The notes under the pieces are model-generated. The model saw nothing but the letters and a program-made list of their open reading frames with translations. It ran no database searches and was not told where the DNA came from. Source: Limanda limanda (taxonomy: Eukaryota; Chordata; Actinopteri; Pleuronectiformes; Pleuronectidae). From it: a stretch of DNA of 64,000 nucleotides. The position numbers were made by a program, and so were the translations under genes. The DNA lies in contig NC_083648.1 of NCBI RefSeq assembly GCF_963576545.1, forward strand, positions 27,781,873-27,845,872. Direction: 5' to 3'. Positions 35,062 to 48,670 of this stretch are shown here, piece by piece. Every line of letters begins with the position of its first letter. Position 1 is the first letter of the stretch.

Positions 35062-37311
35062 TCGGAGAGACTTGCAAGTAGGCTCTACCCCCACTAAATG
35101 GGGTACCGCGCATCGATCGGTACCATCCTTGAGCTTCTCCGACTTTCGGAAGGGTTAGGGTTAGGGTTAGGGATGAAAGCACATAGGAGAAAGAGATATT
35201 CTTGAATAACTTTTTTTGTGAAGGTCGGAGAGACTTGCAAGTAGGCTCTACCCCCACTAAATGGGGTAGCGCGCATCGATCAGTACCATCCTTGAGCTTC
35301 TCCGACTTTTGGAAGGGTTAGGGTTAGGGTTAGGGATGAAAGCACATAGGAGAAAGAGATATTCTTGAATAACTTTTTTTGTGAAGGTCGGAGAGACTTG
35401 CAAGTAGGCTCTACCCCCACTAAATGGGGTAGCGCGCATCGATCGGTACCATCCTTGAGCTTCTCCGACTTTCGGAAGGGTTAGGGTTAGGGTTAGGGAT
35501 GAAAGCACATAGGAGAAAGAGATATTCTTGAATAACTTTTTTTGTGAAGGTCGGAGAGACTTGCAAGTAGGCTCTACCCCCACTAAATGGGGTAGCGCGC
35601 ATCGATCGGTACCATCCTTGAGCTTCTCCGACTTTCGAAAGGGTTAGGGTTAGGGTTAGGGATGAAAGCACATAGGAGAAAGAGATATTCTTGAATAACT
35701 TTTTTTGTGAAGGTCGGAGAGACTTGCAAGTAGGCTCTACCCCCACTAAATGGGGTAGCGCGCATCGATCGGTACCATCCTTGAGCTTCTCCGACTTTCG
35801 GAAGGGTTAGGGTTAGGGTTAGGGATGAAAGCACATAGGAGAAAGAGATATTCTTGAATAACTTTTTTTGTGAAGGTCGGAGAGACTTGGAAAGTGGTTG
35901 CATCTGGACTAATTTGGGTCCTGCGGATCGATTGGTACCATCCCCGAGCTTGTACGACCTTCGGAAGAGGTCGACCGACGAAATTCCCCCAAATCTGAGG
36001 AGATATTCTTGAATAACTTTTTTTGTGAAGGTCGGAGAGACTTGCAAGTAGGCTCTACCCCCACTAAATGGGGTAGCGCGCATCGATCGGTACCATCCTT
36101 GAGCTTCTCCGACTTTCGGAAGGGTTAGGGTTAGGGTTAGGGATGAAAGCACATAGGAGAAAGAGATATTCTTGAATAACTTTTTTTGTGAAGGTCGGAG
36201 AGACTTGCAAGTAGGCTCTACCCCCACTAAATGGGGTAGCGCGCATCGATCAGTACCATCCTTGAGCTTCTCCGACTTTTGGAAGGGTTAGGGTTAGGGT
36301 TAGGGATGAAAGCACATAGGAGAAAGAGATATTCTTGAATAACTTTTTTTGTGAAGGTCGGAGAGACTTGGAAAGTGGTTGCATCTGGACTAATTTGGGT
36401 CCTGCGGATCGATTGGTACCATCCCCGAGCTTGTACGACCTTCGGAAGAGGTCGACCGACGAAATTCCCCCAAATCTGAGGAGATATTCTTGAATAACTT
36501 TTTTTGTGAAGGTCGGAGAGACTTGCAAGTAGGCTATACCCCCACTAAATGGGGTTGCGCGCATCGATCGGTACCATCCTTGAGCTTCTCCGACTTTCGG
36601 AAGGGATAGGGTTAGGGTTAGGGATGAAAGCACATAGGAGAAAGAGATATTCTTGAATAACTTTTTTTGTGAAGGTCGGAGAGACTTGGAAAGTGGTTGC
36701 ATCTGGACTAATTTGGGTCCTGCGGATCGATTGGTACCATCCCCGAGCTTGTACGACCTTCGGAAGAGGTCGACCGACGAAATTCCCCCAAATCTGAGGA
36801 GATATTCTTGAATAACTTTTTTTGTGAAGGTCGGAGAGACTTGCAAGTAGGCTCTACCCCCACTAAATGGGGTAGCGCGCATCGATCGGTACCATCCTTG
36901 AGCTTCTCCGACTTTCGGAAGGGTTAGGGTTAGGGTTAGGGATGAAAGCACATAGGAGAAAGAGATATTCTTGAATAACTTTTTTTGTGAAGGTCGGAGA
37001 GACTTGCAAGTAGGCTCTACCCCCACTAAATGGGGTAGCGCACATCGATCAGTACCATCCTTGAGCTTCTCCGACTTTCGGAAGGGTTAGGGTTAGGGTT
37101 AGGGATGAAAGCACATAGGAGAAAGAGATATTCTTGAATAACTTTTTTTGTGAAGGTCGGAGAGACTTGGAAAGTGGTTGCATCTGGACTAATTTGGGTC
37201 CTGCGGATCGATTGGTACCATCCCCGAGCTTGTACGACCTTCGAAAAAGGTCGACCGACGAAATTCCCCCAAATCTGAGGAGATATTCTTGAATAACTTT
37301 TTTTGTGAAGG
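35062..37311 (+). repeat. A1m plus HOR-13 copy (2087 bp from 35225)
   Basis: Order: A1m / Ag A1 Af A1 B A1 Ag B A2 B A1 Ad Bfx. The first position is Ag where other copies have Ae. A1m at 35062 has gtaccgc (g45c). Bfx at 37157 is the second double-marked copy. Confidence 0.84.
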
Positions 37312-37629
37312 TCGGAGAGACTTGCAAGTAGGCTATACCCCCACTAAATGGGGTTGCGCGCATCGATCGGTACCATCCTTGAGCTTCTCCGACTTTCGGA
37401 AGGGATAGGGTTAGGGTTAGGGATGAAAGCACATAGGAGAAAGAGATATTCTTGAATAACTTTTTTTGTGAAGGTCGGAGAGACTTGGAAAGTGGTTGCA
37501 TCTGGACTAATTTGGGTCCTGCGGATCGATTGGTACCATCCCCGAGCTTGTACGACCTTCGGAAGAGGTCGACCGACGAAATTCCCCCAAATCTGAGGAG
37601 ATATTCTTGAATAACTTTTTTTGTGAAGG
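37312..37629 (+). repeat. Linker dimer A2-B
   Basis: With the preceding A1-Ad-Bfx and the following A1-Ac-B-A2-B, it forms a HOR-10 copy at 36831-38428. Confidence 0.82.
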
Positions 37630-38909
37630 TCGGAGAGACTTGCAAGTAGGCTCTACCCCCACTAAATGGGGTAGCGCGCATCGATCGGTACCATCCTTGA
37701 GCTTCTCCGACTTTCGGAAGGGTTAGGGTTAGGGTTAGGGATGAAAGCACATAGGAGAAAGAGATATTCTTGAATAACTTTTTTTGTGAAGGTCGGAGAG
37801 ACTTGCAAGTAGGCTCTACCCCCACTAAATGGGGTAGCGCACATCGATCGGTACCATCCTTGAGCTTCTCCGACTTTCGGAAGGGTTAGGGTTAGGGTTA
37901 GGGATGAAAGCACATAGGAGAAAGAGATATTCTTGAATAACTTTTTTTGTGAAGGTCGGAGAGACTTGGAAAGTGGTTGCATCTGGACTAATTTGGGTCC
38001 TGCGGATCGATTGGTACCATCCCCGAGCTTGTACGACCTTCGGAAGAGGTCGACCGACGAAATTCCCCCAAATCTGAGGAGATATTCTTGAATAACTTTT
38101 TTTGTGAAGGTCGGAGAGACTTGCAAGTAGGCTATACCCCCACTAAATGGGGTTGCGCGCATCGATCGGTAACATCCTTGAGCTTCTCCGACTTTCGGAA
38201 GGGATAGGGTTAGGGTTAGGGATGAAAGCACATAGGAGAAAGAGATATTCTTGAATAACTTTTTTTGTGAAGGTCGGAGAGACTTGGAAAGTGGTTGCAT
38301 CTGGACTAATTTGGGTCCTGCGGATCGATTGGTACCATCCCCGAGCTTGTACGACCTTCGGAAGAGGTCGACCGACGAAATTCCCCCAAATCTGAGGAGA
38401 TATTCTTGAATAACTTTTTTTGTGAAGGTCGGAGAGACTTGCAAGTAGGCTCTACCCCCACTAAATGGGGTTGCGCGCATCGATCGGTACCATCCTTGAG
38501 CTTCTCCGACTTTCGGAAGGGTTAGGGTTAGGGTTAGGGATGAAAGCACATAGGAGAAAGAGATATTCTTGAATAACTTTTTTTGTGAAGGTCGGAGAGA
38601 CTTGCAAGTAGGCTCTACCCCCACTAAATGGGGTAGCGCGCATCGATCGGTACCATCCTTGAGCTTCTCCGACTTTCGGAAGGGTTAGGGTTAGGGTTAG
38701 GGATGAAAGCACATAGGAGAAAGAGATATTCTTGAATAACTTTTTTTGTGAAGGTCGGAGAGACTTGGAAAGTGGTTGCATCTGGACTAATTTGGGTCCT
38801 GCGGATCGATTGGTACTATCCCCGAGCTTGTACGACCTTCGGAAGAGGTCGACCGACGAAATTCCCCCAAATCTGAGGAGATATTCTTGAATAACTTTTT
38901 TTGTGAAGG
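37630..38909 (+). repeat. 1280-bp tandem duplication, left copy
   Basis: Order: A1 Ac B A2m B A3 A1 Bm. Private markers: ggtaacatcc in the A2 at 38111 and ggtactatcc in the B at 38755. Both markers recur exactly 1280 bp downstream. Confidence 0.9.
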
Positions 38910-40189
38910 TCGGAGAGACTTGCAAGTAGGCTCTACCCCCACTAAATGGGGTAGCGCGCATCGATCGGTACCATCCTTGAGCTTCTCCGACTTTCGGAAG
39001 GGTTAGGGTTAGGGTTAGGGATGAAAGCACATAGGAGAAAGAGATATTCTTGAATAACTTTTTTTGTGAAGGTCGGAGAGACTTGCAAGTAGGCTCTACC
39101 CCCACTAAATGGGGTAGCGCACATCGATCGGTACCATCCTTGAGCTTCTCCGACTTTCGGAAGGGTTAGGGTTAGGGTTAGGGATGAAAGCACATAGGAG
39201 AAAGAGATATTCTTGAATAACTTTTTTTGTGAAGGTCGGAGAGACTTGGAAAGTGGTTGCATCTGGACTAATTTGGGTCCTGCGGATCGATTGGTACCAT
39301 CCCCGAGCTTGTACGACCTTCGGAAGAGGTCGACCGACGAAATTCCCCCAAATCTGAGGAGATATTCTTGAATAACTTTTTTTGTGAAGGTCGGAGAGAC
39401 TTGCAAGTAGGCTATACCCCCACTAAATGGGGTTGCGCGCATCGATCGGTAACATCCTTGAGCTTCTCCGACTTTCGGAAGGGATAGGGTTAGGGTTAGG
39501 GATGAAAGCACATAGGAGAAAGAGATATTCTTGAATAACTTTTTTTGTGAAGGTCGGAGAGACTTGGAAAGTGGTTGCATCTGGACTAATTTGGGTCCTG
39601 CGGATCGATTGGTACCATCCCCGAGCTTGTACGACCTTCGGAAGAGGTCGACCGACGAAATTCCCCCAAATCTGAGGAGATATTCTTGAATAACTTTTTT
39701 TGTGAAGGTCGGAGAGACTTGCAAGTAGGCTCTACCCCCACTAAATGGGGTTGCGCGCATCGATCGGTACCATCCTTGAGCTTCTCCGACTTTCGGAAGG
39801 GTTAGGGTTAGGGTTAGGGATGAAAGCACATAGGAGAAAGAGATATTCTTGAATAACTTTTTTTGTGAAGGTCGGAGAGACTTGCAAGTAGGCTCTACCC
39901 CCACTAAATGGGGTAGCGCGCATCGATCGGTACCATCCTTGAGCTTCTCCGACTTTCGGAAGGGTTAGGGTTAGGGTTAGGGATGAAAGCACATAGGAGA
40001 AAGAGATATTCTTGAATAACTTTTTTTGTGAAGGTCGGAGAGACTTGGAAAGTGGTTGCATCTGGACTAATTTGGGTCCTGCGGATCGATTGGTACTATC
40101 CCCGAGCTTGTACGACCTTCGGAAGAGGTCGACCGACGAAATTCCCCCAAATCTGAGGAGATATTCTTGAATAACTTTTTTTGTGAAGG
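38910..40189 (+). repeat. 1280-bp tandem duplication, right copy
   Basis: Same eight monomers with the same two private markers (39391 and 40035). By eye I see no difference from the left copy. A third unit begins at 40190 (A1 Ac B A2) but lacks the markers. Confidence 0.9.
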
Positions 40190-41950
40190 TCGGAGAGACT
40201 TGCAAGTAGGCTCTACCCCCACTAAATGGGGTAGCGCGCATCGATCGGTACCATCCTTGAGCTTCTCCGACTTTCGGAAGGGTTAGGGTTAGGGTTAGGG
40301 ATGAAAGCACATAGGAGAAAGAGATATTCTTGAATAACTTTTTTTGTGAAGGTCGGAGAGACTTGCAAGTAGGCTCTACCCCCACTAAATGGGGTAGCGC
40401 ACATCGATCGGTACCATCCTTGAGCTTCTCCGACTTTCGGAAGGGTTAGGGTTAGGGTTAGGGATGAAAGCACATAGGAGAAAGAGATATTCTTGAATAA
40501 CTTTTTTTGTGAAGGTCGGAGAGACTTGGAAAGTGGTTGCATCTGGACTAATTTGGGTCCTGCGGATCGATTGGTACCATCCCCGAGCTTGTACGACCTT
40601 CGGAAGAGGTCGACCGACGAAATTCCCCCAAATCTGAGGAGATATTCTTGAATAACTTTTTTTGTGAAGGTCGGAGAGACTTGCAAGTAGGCTATACCCC
40701 CACTAAATGGGGTTGCGCGCATCGATCGGTACCATCCTTGAGCTTCTCCGACTTTCGGAAGGGATAGGGTTAGGGTTAGGGATGAAAGCACATAGGAGAA
40801 AGAGATATTCTTGAATAACTTTTTTTGTGAAGGTCGGAGAGACTTGGAAAGTGGTTGCATCTGGACTAATTTGGGTCCTGCGGATCGATTGGTACCATCC
40901 CCGAGCTTGTACGACCTTCGGAAGAGGTCGACCAACGAAATTCCCCCAAATCTGAGGAGATATTCTTGAATAACTTTTTTTGTGAAGGTCGGAGAGACTT
41001 GCAAGTAGGCTCTACCCCCACTAAATGGGGTAGCGCGCATCGATCGGTACCATCCTTGAGCTTCTCCGACTTTCGGAAGGGTTAGGGTTAGGGTTAGGGA
41101 TGAAAGCACATAGGAGAAAGAGATATTCTTGAATAACTTTTTTTGTGAAGGTCGGAGAGACTTGCAAGTAGGCTCTACCCCCACTAAATGGGGTAGCGCA
41201 CATCGATCAGTACCATCCTTGAGCTTCTCCGACTTTCGGAAGGGTTAGGGTTAGGGTTAGGGATGAAAGCACATAGGAGAAAGAGATATTCTTGAATAAC
41301 TTTTTTTGTGAAGGTCGGAGAGACTTGGAAAGTGGTTGCATCTGGACTAATTTGGGTCCTGCGGATCGATTGGTACCATCCCCGAGCTTGTACGACCTTC
41401 GGAAGAGGTCGACCGACGAAATTCCCCCAAATCTGAGGAGATATTCTTGAATAACTTTTTTTGTGAAGGTCGGAGAGACTTGCAAGTAGGCTCTACCCCC
41501 ACTAAATGGGGTAGCGCGCATCGATCGGTACCATCCTTGAGCTTCTCCGACTTTCGGAAGGGTTAGGGTTAGGGTTAGGGATGAAAGCACATAGGAGAAA
41601 GAGATATTCTTGAATAACTTTTTTTGTGAAGGTCGGAGAGACTTGCAAGTAGGCTCTACCCCCACTAAATGGGGTAGCGCGCATCGATCGGTACCATCCT
41701 TGAGCTTCTCCGACTTTCGGAAGGGTTAGGGTTAGGGTTAGGGATGAAAGCACATAGGAGAAAGAGATATTCTTGAATAACTTTTTTTGTGAAGGTCGGA
41801 GAGACTTGGAAAGTGGTTGCATCTGGACTAATTTGGGTCCTGCGGATCGATTGGTACCATCCCCGAGCTTGTACGACCTTCGGAAGAGGTCGACCGACGA
41901 AATTCCCCCAAATCTGAGGAGATATTCTTGAATAACTTTTTTTGTGAAGG

Positions 41951-42113
41951 TCGGAGAGACTTGCAAGTAGGCTCTACCCCCACTAAATGGGGTTGCGCGC
42001 ATCGATCGGTACCATCCTTGAGCTTCTCCGACTTTCGGAAGGGATAGGGTTAGGGTTAGGGATGAAAGCACATAGGAGAAAGAGATATTCTTGAATAACT
42101 TTTTTTGTGAAGG
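41951..42113 (+). repeat. A3/A2 hybrid monomer
   Basis: c24 and t44 as in A3, with ATAGGG at offset 94 as in A2. The other A monomers outside the main subtypes are rare, so a crossover or conversion between offsets 24 and 94 is likely. Confidence 0.75.
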
Positions 42114-42684
42114 TCGGAGAGACTTGGAAAGTGGTTGCATCTGGACTAATTTGGGTCCTGCGGATCGATTGGTACCATCCCCGAGCTTGTACGACCTTCG
42201 GAAGAGGTCGACCGACGAAATTCCCCCAAATCTGAGGAGATATTCTTGAATAACTTTTTTTGTGAAGGTCAAAGAGACTTGCAAGTAGGCTCTACCCCCA
42301 CTAAATGGGGTTGCGCGCATCGATCGGTACCATCCTTGAGCTTCTCCGACTTTCGGAAGGGTTAGGGTTAGGGTTAGGGATGAAAGCACATAGGAGAAAG
42401 AGATATTCTTGAATAACTTTTTTTGTGAAGGTCGGAGAGACTTGCAAGTAGGCTCTACCCCCACTAAATGGGGTAGCGCGCATCGATCGGTACCATCCTT
42501 GAGCTTCTCCGACTTTCGGAAGGGTTAGGGTTAGGGTTAGGGATGAAAGCACATAGGAGAAAGAGATATTCTTGAATAACTTTTTTTGTGAAGGTCGGAG
42601 AGACTTGCAAGTAGGCTCTACCCCCACTAAATGGGGTTGCGCGCATCGATCGGTACCATCCTTGAGCTTCTCCGACTTTCGGAA

Positions 42685-42699
42685 GGGTTAGGGTTAGGG
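42685..42699 (+). repeat. Contracted telomeric block, two TTAGGG
   Basis: GGG(TTAGGG)2 in the A3 starting at 42595; the last hexamer-number variant in the window. Confidence 0.95.
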
Positions 42700-43705
42700 A
42701 TGAAAGCACATAGGAGAAAGAGATATTCTTGAATAACTTTTTTTGTGAAGGTCGGAGAGACTTGGAAAGTGGTTGCATCTGGACTAATTTGGGTCCTGCG
42801 GATCGATTGGTACCATCCCCGAGCTTGTACGACCTTCGGAAGAGGTCGACCGACGAAATTCCCCCAAATCTGAGGAGATATTCTTGAATAACTTTTTTTG
42901 TGAAGGTCGGAGAGACTTGCAAGTAGGCTCTACCCCCACTAAATGGGGTAGCGCGCATCGATCGGTACCATCCTTGAGCTTCTCCGACTTTCGGAAGGGT
43001 TAGGGTTAGGGTTAGGGATGAAAGCACATAGGAGAAAGAGATATTCTTGAATAACTTTTTTTGTGAAGGTCGGAGAGACTTGCAAGTAGGCTCTACCCCC
43101 ACTAAATGGGGTAGCGCACATCGATCGGTACCATCCTTGAGCTTCTCCGACTTTCGGAAGGGTTAGGGTTAGGGTTAGGGATGAAAGCACATAGGAGAAA
43201 GAGATATTCTTGAATAACTTTTTTTGTGAAGGTCGGAGAGACTTGGAAAGTGGTTGCATCTGGACTAATTTGGGTCCTGCGGATCGATTGGTACCATCCC
43301 CGAGCTTGTACGACCTTCGGAAGAGGTCGACCGACGAAATTCCCCCAAATCTGAGGAGATATTCTTGAATAACTTTTTTTGTGAAGGTCGGAGAGACTTG
43401 CAAGTAGGCTATACCCCCACTAAATGGGGTTGCGCGCATCGATCGGTACCATCCTTGAGCTTCTCCGACTTTCGGAAGGGATAGGGTTAGGGTTAGGGAT
43501 GAAAGCACATAGGAGAAAGAAATATTCTTGAATAACTTTTTTTGTGAAGGTCGGAGAGACTTGGAAAGTGGTTGCATCTGGACTAATTTGGGTCCTGCGG
43601 ATCGATTGGTACCATCCCCGAGCTTGTACGACCTTCGGAAGAGGTCGACCGACGAAATTCCCCCAAATCTGAGGAGATATTCTTGAATAACTTTTTTTGT
43701 GAAGG

Positions 43706-44985
43706 TCGGAGAGACTTGCAAGTAGGCTCTACCCCCACTAAATGGGGTAGCGCGCATCGATCGGTACCATCCTTGAGCTTCTCCGACTTTCGGAAGGGTT
43801 AGGGTTAGGGTTAGGGATGAAAGCACATAGGAGAAAGAGATATTCTTGAATAACTTTTTTTGTGAAGGTCGGAGAGACTTGCAAGTAGGCTCTACCCCCA
43901 CTAAATGGGGTAGCGCACATCGATCAGTACCATCCTTGAGCTTCTCCGACTTTCGGAAGGGTTAGGGTTAGGGTTAGGGATGAAAGCACATAGGAGAAAG
44001 AGATATTCTTGAATAACTTTTTTTGTGAAGGTCGGAGAGACTTGGAAAGTGGTTTCATCTGGACTAATTTGGGTCCTGCGGATCGATTGGTACCATCCCC
44101 GAGCTTGTACGACCTTCGGAAGAGGTCGACCGACGAAATTCCCCCAAATCTGAGGAGATATTCTTGAATAACTTTTTTTGTGAAGGTCGGAGAGACTTGC
44201 AAGTAGGCTCTACCCCCACTAAATGGGGTAGCGCGCATCGATCGGTACCATCCTTGAGCTTCTCCGACTTTCGGAAGGGTTAGGGTTAGGGTTAGGGATG
44301 AAAGCACATAGGAGAAAGAGATATTCTTGAATAACTTTTTTTGTGAAGGTCGGAGAGACTTGCAAGTAGGCTCTACCCCCACTAAATGGGGTAGCGCACA
44401 TCGATCGGTACCATCCTTGAGCTTCTCCGACTTTCGGAAGGGTTAGGGTTAGGGTTAGGGATGAAAGCACATAGGAGAAAGAGATATTCTTGAATAACTT
44501 TTTTTGTGAAGGTCGGAGAGACTTGGAAAGTGGTTGCATCTGGACTAATTTGGGTCCTGCGGATCGATTGGTACCATCCCCGAGCTTGTACGACCTTCGG
44601 AAAAGGTCGACCGACGAAATTCCCCCAAATCTGAGGAGATATTCTTGAATAACTTTTTTTGTGAAGGTCGGAGAGACTTGCAAGTAGGCTATACCCCCAC
44701 TAAATGGGGTTGCGCGCATCGATCGGTACCATCCTTGAGCTTCTCCGACTTTCGGAAGGGATAGGGTTAGGGTTAGGGATGAAAGCACATAGGAGAAAGA
44801 GATATTCTTGAATAACTTTTTTTGTGAAGGTCGGAGAGACTTGGAAAGTGGTTGCATCTGGACTAATTTGGGTCCTGCGGATCGATTGGTACCATCCCCG
44901 AGCTTGTACGACCTTCGGAAGAGGTCGACCGACGAAATTCCCCCAAATCTGAGGAGATATTCTTGAATAACTTTTTTTGTGAAGG
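43706..44985 (+). repeat. Octamer A1 Ad Bm A1 Ac Bx A2 B (1280 bp)
   Basis: Bm at 44032 has ggtttcatc. Here Bx (44513) follows Ac, not Ad, the one exception I noticed to the Ad-Bx linkage. The usual A2-B after Ad-B is missing. Confidence 0.8.
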
Positions 44986-46583
44986 TCGGAGAGACTTGCA
45001 AGTAGGCTCTACCCCCACTAAATGGGGTAGCGCGCATCGATCGGTACCATCCTTGAGCTTCTCCGACTTTCGGAAGGGTTAGGGTTAGGGTTAGGGATGA
45101 AAGCACATAGGAGAAAGAGATATTCTTGAATAACTTTTTTTGTGAAGGTCGGAGAGACTTGCAAGTAGGCTCTACCCCCACTAAATGGGGTAGCGCACAT
45201 CGATCAGTACCATCCTTGAGCTTCTCCGACTTTCGGAAGGGTTAGGGTTAGGGTTAGGGATGAAAGCACATAGGAGAAAGAGATATTCTTGAATAACTTT
45301 TTTTGTGAAGGTCGGAGAGACTTGGAAAGTGGTTGCATCTGGACTAATTTGGGTCCTGCGGATCGATTGGTACCATCCCCGAGCTTGTACGACCTTCGGA
45401 AAAGGTCGACCGACGAAATTCCCCCAAATCTGAGGAGATATTCTTGAATAACTTTTTTTGTGAAGGTCGGAGAGACTTGCAAGTAGGCTATACCCCCACT
45501 AAATGGGGTTGCGCGCATCGATCGGTACCATCCTTGAGCTTCTCCGACTTTCGGAAGGGATAGGGTTAGGGTTAGGGATGAAAGCACATAGGAGAAAGAG
45601 ATATTCTTGAATAACTTTTTTTGTGAAGGTCGGAGAGACTTGGAAAGTGGTTGCATCTGGACTAATTTCGGTCCTGCGGATCGATTGGTACCATCCCCGA
45701 GCTTGTACGACCTTCGGAAGAGGTCGACCGACGAAATTCCCCCAAATCTGAGGAGATATTCTTGAATAACTTTTTTTGTGAAGGTCGGAGAGACTTGCAA
45801 GTAGGCTCTACCCCCACTAAATGGGGTAGCGCGCATCGATCGGTACCATCCTTGAGCTTCTCCGACTTTCGGAAGGGTTAGGGTTAGGGTTAGGGATGAA
45901 AGCACATAGGAGAAAGAGATATTCTTGAATAACTTTTTTTGTGAAGGTCGGAGAGACTTGCAAGTAGGCTCTACCCCCACTAAATGGGGTAGCGCACATC
46001 GATCGGTACCATCCTTGAGCTTCTCCGACTTTCGGAAGGGTTAGGGTTAGGGTTAGGGATGAAAGCACATAGGAGAAAGAGATATTCTTGAATAACTTTT
46101 TTTGTGAAGGTCGGAGAGACTTGGAAAGTGGTTGCATCTGGACTAATTTGGGTCCTGCGGATCGATTGGTACCATCCCCGAGCTTGTACGACCTTCGGAA
46201 GAGGTCGACCGACGAAATTCCCCCAAATCTGAGGAGATATTCTTGAATAACTTTTTTTGTGAAGGTCGGAGAGACTTGCAAGTAGGCTATACCCCCACTA
46301 AATGGGGTTGCGCGCATCGATCGGTACCATCCTTGAGCTTCTCCGACTTTCGGAAGGGATAGGGTTAGGGTTAGGGATGAAAGCACATAGGAGAAAGAGA
46401 TATTCTTGAATAACTTTTTTTGTGAAGGTCGGAGAGACTTGGAAAGTGGTTGCATCTGGACTAATTTGGGTCCTGCGGATCGATTGGTACCATCCCCGAG
46501 CTTGTACGACCTTCGGAAGAGGTCGACCGACGAAATTCCCCCAAATCTGAGGAGATATTCTTGAATAACTTTTTTTGTGAAGG
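44986..46583 (+). repeat. HOR-10 copy (1598 bp)
   Basis: Order: A1 Ad Bx A2 Bm A1 Ac B A2 B. Bm at 45630 has aatttcgg in place of aatttggg, a marker shared only with the B at 47717. Confidence 0.84.
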
Positions 46584-48670
46584 TCGGAGAGACTTGCAAG
46601 TAGGCTCTACCCCCACTAAATGGGGTAGCGCGCATCGATCGGTACCATCCTTGAGCTTCTCCGACTTTCGGAAGGGTTAGGGTTAGGGTTAGGGATGAAA
46701 GCACATAGGAGAAAGAGATATTCTTGAATAACTTTTTTTGTGAAGGTCGGAGAGACTTGCAAGTAGGCTCTACCCCCACTAAATGGGGTAGCGCGCATCG
46801 ATCGGTACCATCCTTGAGCTTCTCCGACTTTTGGAAGGGTTAGGGTTAGGGTTAGGGATGAAAGCACATAGGAGAAAGAGATATTCTTGAATAACTTTTT
46901 TTGTGAAGGTCGGAGAGACTTGCAAGTAGGCTCTACCCCCACTAAATGGGGTAGCGCGCATCGATCGGTACCATCCTTGAGCTTCTCCGACTTTCGGAAG
47001 GGTTAGGGTTAGGGTTAGGGATGAAAGCACATAGGAGAAAGAGATATTCTTGAATAACTTTTTTTGTGAAGGTCGGAGAGACTTGCAAGTAGGCTCTACC
47101 CCCACTAAATGGGGTAGCGCGCATCGATCGGTACCATCCTTGAGCTTCTCCGACTTTCGAAAGGGTTAGGGTTAGGGTTAGGGATGAAAGCACATAGGAG
47201 AAAGAGATATTCTTGAATAACTTTTTTTGTGAAGGTCGGAGAGACTTGCAAGTAGGCTCTACCCCCACTAAATGGGGTAGCGCGCATCGATCGGTACCAT
47301 CCTTGAGCTTCTCCGACTTTCGGAAGGGTTAGGGTTAGGGTTAGGGATGAAAGCACATAGGAGAAAGAGATATTCTTGAATAACTTTTTTTGTGAAGGTC
47401 GGAGAGACTTGGAAAGTGGTTGCATCTGGACTAATTTGGGTCCTGCGGATCGATTGGTACCATCCCCGAGCTTGTACGACCTTCGGAAGAGGTCGACCGA
47501 CGAAATTCCCCCAAATCTGAGGAGATATTCTTGAATAACTTTTTTTGTGAAGGTCGGAGAGACTTGCAAGTAGGCTATACCCCCACTAAATGGGGTTGCG
47601 CGCATCGATCGGTACCATCCTTGAGCTTCTCCGACTTTCGGAAGGGATAGGGTTAGGGTTAGGGATGAAAGCACATAGGAGAAAGAGATATTCTTGAATA
47701 ACTTTTTTTGTGAAGGTCGGAGAGACTTGGAAAGTGGTTGCATCTGGACTAATTTCGGTCCTGCGGATCGATTGGTACCATCCCCGAGCTTGTACGACCT
47801 TCGGAAGAGGTCGACCGACGAAATTCCCCCAAATCTGAGGAGATATTCTTGAATAACTTTTTTTGTGAAGGTCGGAGAGACTTGCAAGTAGGCTCTACCC
47901 CCACTAAATGGGGTAGCGCGCATCGATCGGTACCATCCTTGAGCTTCTCCGACTTTCGGAAGGGTTAGGGTTAGGGTTAGGGATGAAAGCACATAGGAGA
48001 AAGAGATATTCTTGAATAACTTTTTTTGTGAAGGTCGGAGAGACTTGCAAGTAGGCTCTACCCCCACTAAATGGGGTAGCGCACATCGATCGGTACCATC
48101 CTTGAGCTTCTCCGACTTTCGGAAGGGTTAGGGTTAGGGTTAGGGATGAAAGCACATAGGAGAAAGAGATATTCTTGAATAACTTTTTTTGTGAAGGTCG
48201 GAGAGACTTGGAAAGTGGTTGCATCTGGACTAATTTGGGTCCTGCGGATCGATTGGTACCATCCCCGAGCTTGTACGACCTTCGGAAGAGGTCGACCGAC
48301 GAAATTCCCCCAAATCTGAGGAGATATTCTTGAATAACTTTTTTTGTGAAGGTCGGAGAGACTTGCAAGTAGGCTATACCCCCACTAAATGGGGTTGCGC
48401 GCATCGATCGGTACCATCCTTGAGCTTCTCCGACTTTCGGAAGGGATAGGGTTAGGGTTAGGGATGAAAGCACATAGGAGAAAGAGATATTCTTGAATAA
48501 CTTTTTTTGTGAAGGTCGGAGAGACTTGGAAAGTGGTTGCATCTGGACTAATTTGGGTCCTGCGGATCGATTGGTACCATCCCCGAGCTTGTACGACCTT
48601 CGGAAGAGGTCGACCGACGAAATTCCCCCAAATCTGAGGAGATATTCTTGAATAACTTTTTTTGTGAAGG
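46584..48670 (+). repeat. HOR-13 variant with Ac-B-A2-B end (2087 bp)
   Basis: Order: A1 Ae A1 Af A1 B A2 Bm A1 Ac B A2 B, 9 A and 4 B as in HOR-13 but with A2-B and Ac in place of the A1-Ag-B and Ad-Bx parts. It is the best template for the collapsed copy at 50921. Confidence 0.82.

Larger units (their letters stand above)
40190..43705 (+). repeat. Irregular block, 22 monomers
   Basis: Order: A1 Ac B A2 Bm A1 Ad B A1 A1 B A3/A2-hybrid B A3m A1 A3(2) B A1 Ac B A2m B. It contains the last A3 monomers. Private changes: gaccaacg at 40834, tcaaagag at 42269 and gaaagaaat at 43388. The 42595 monomer has two hexamers. Confidence 0.8.
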
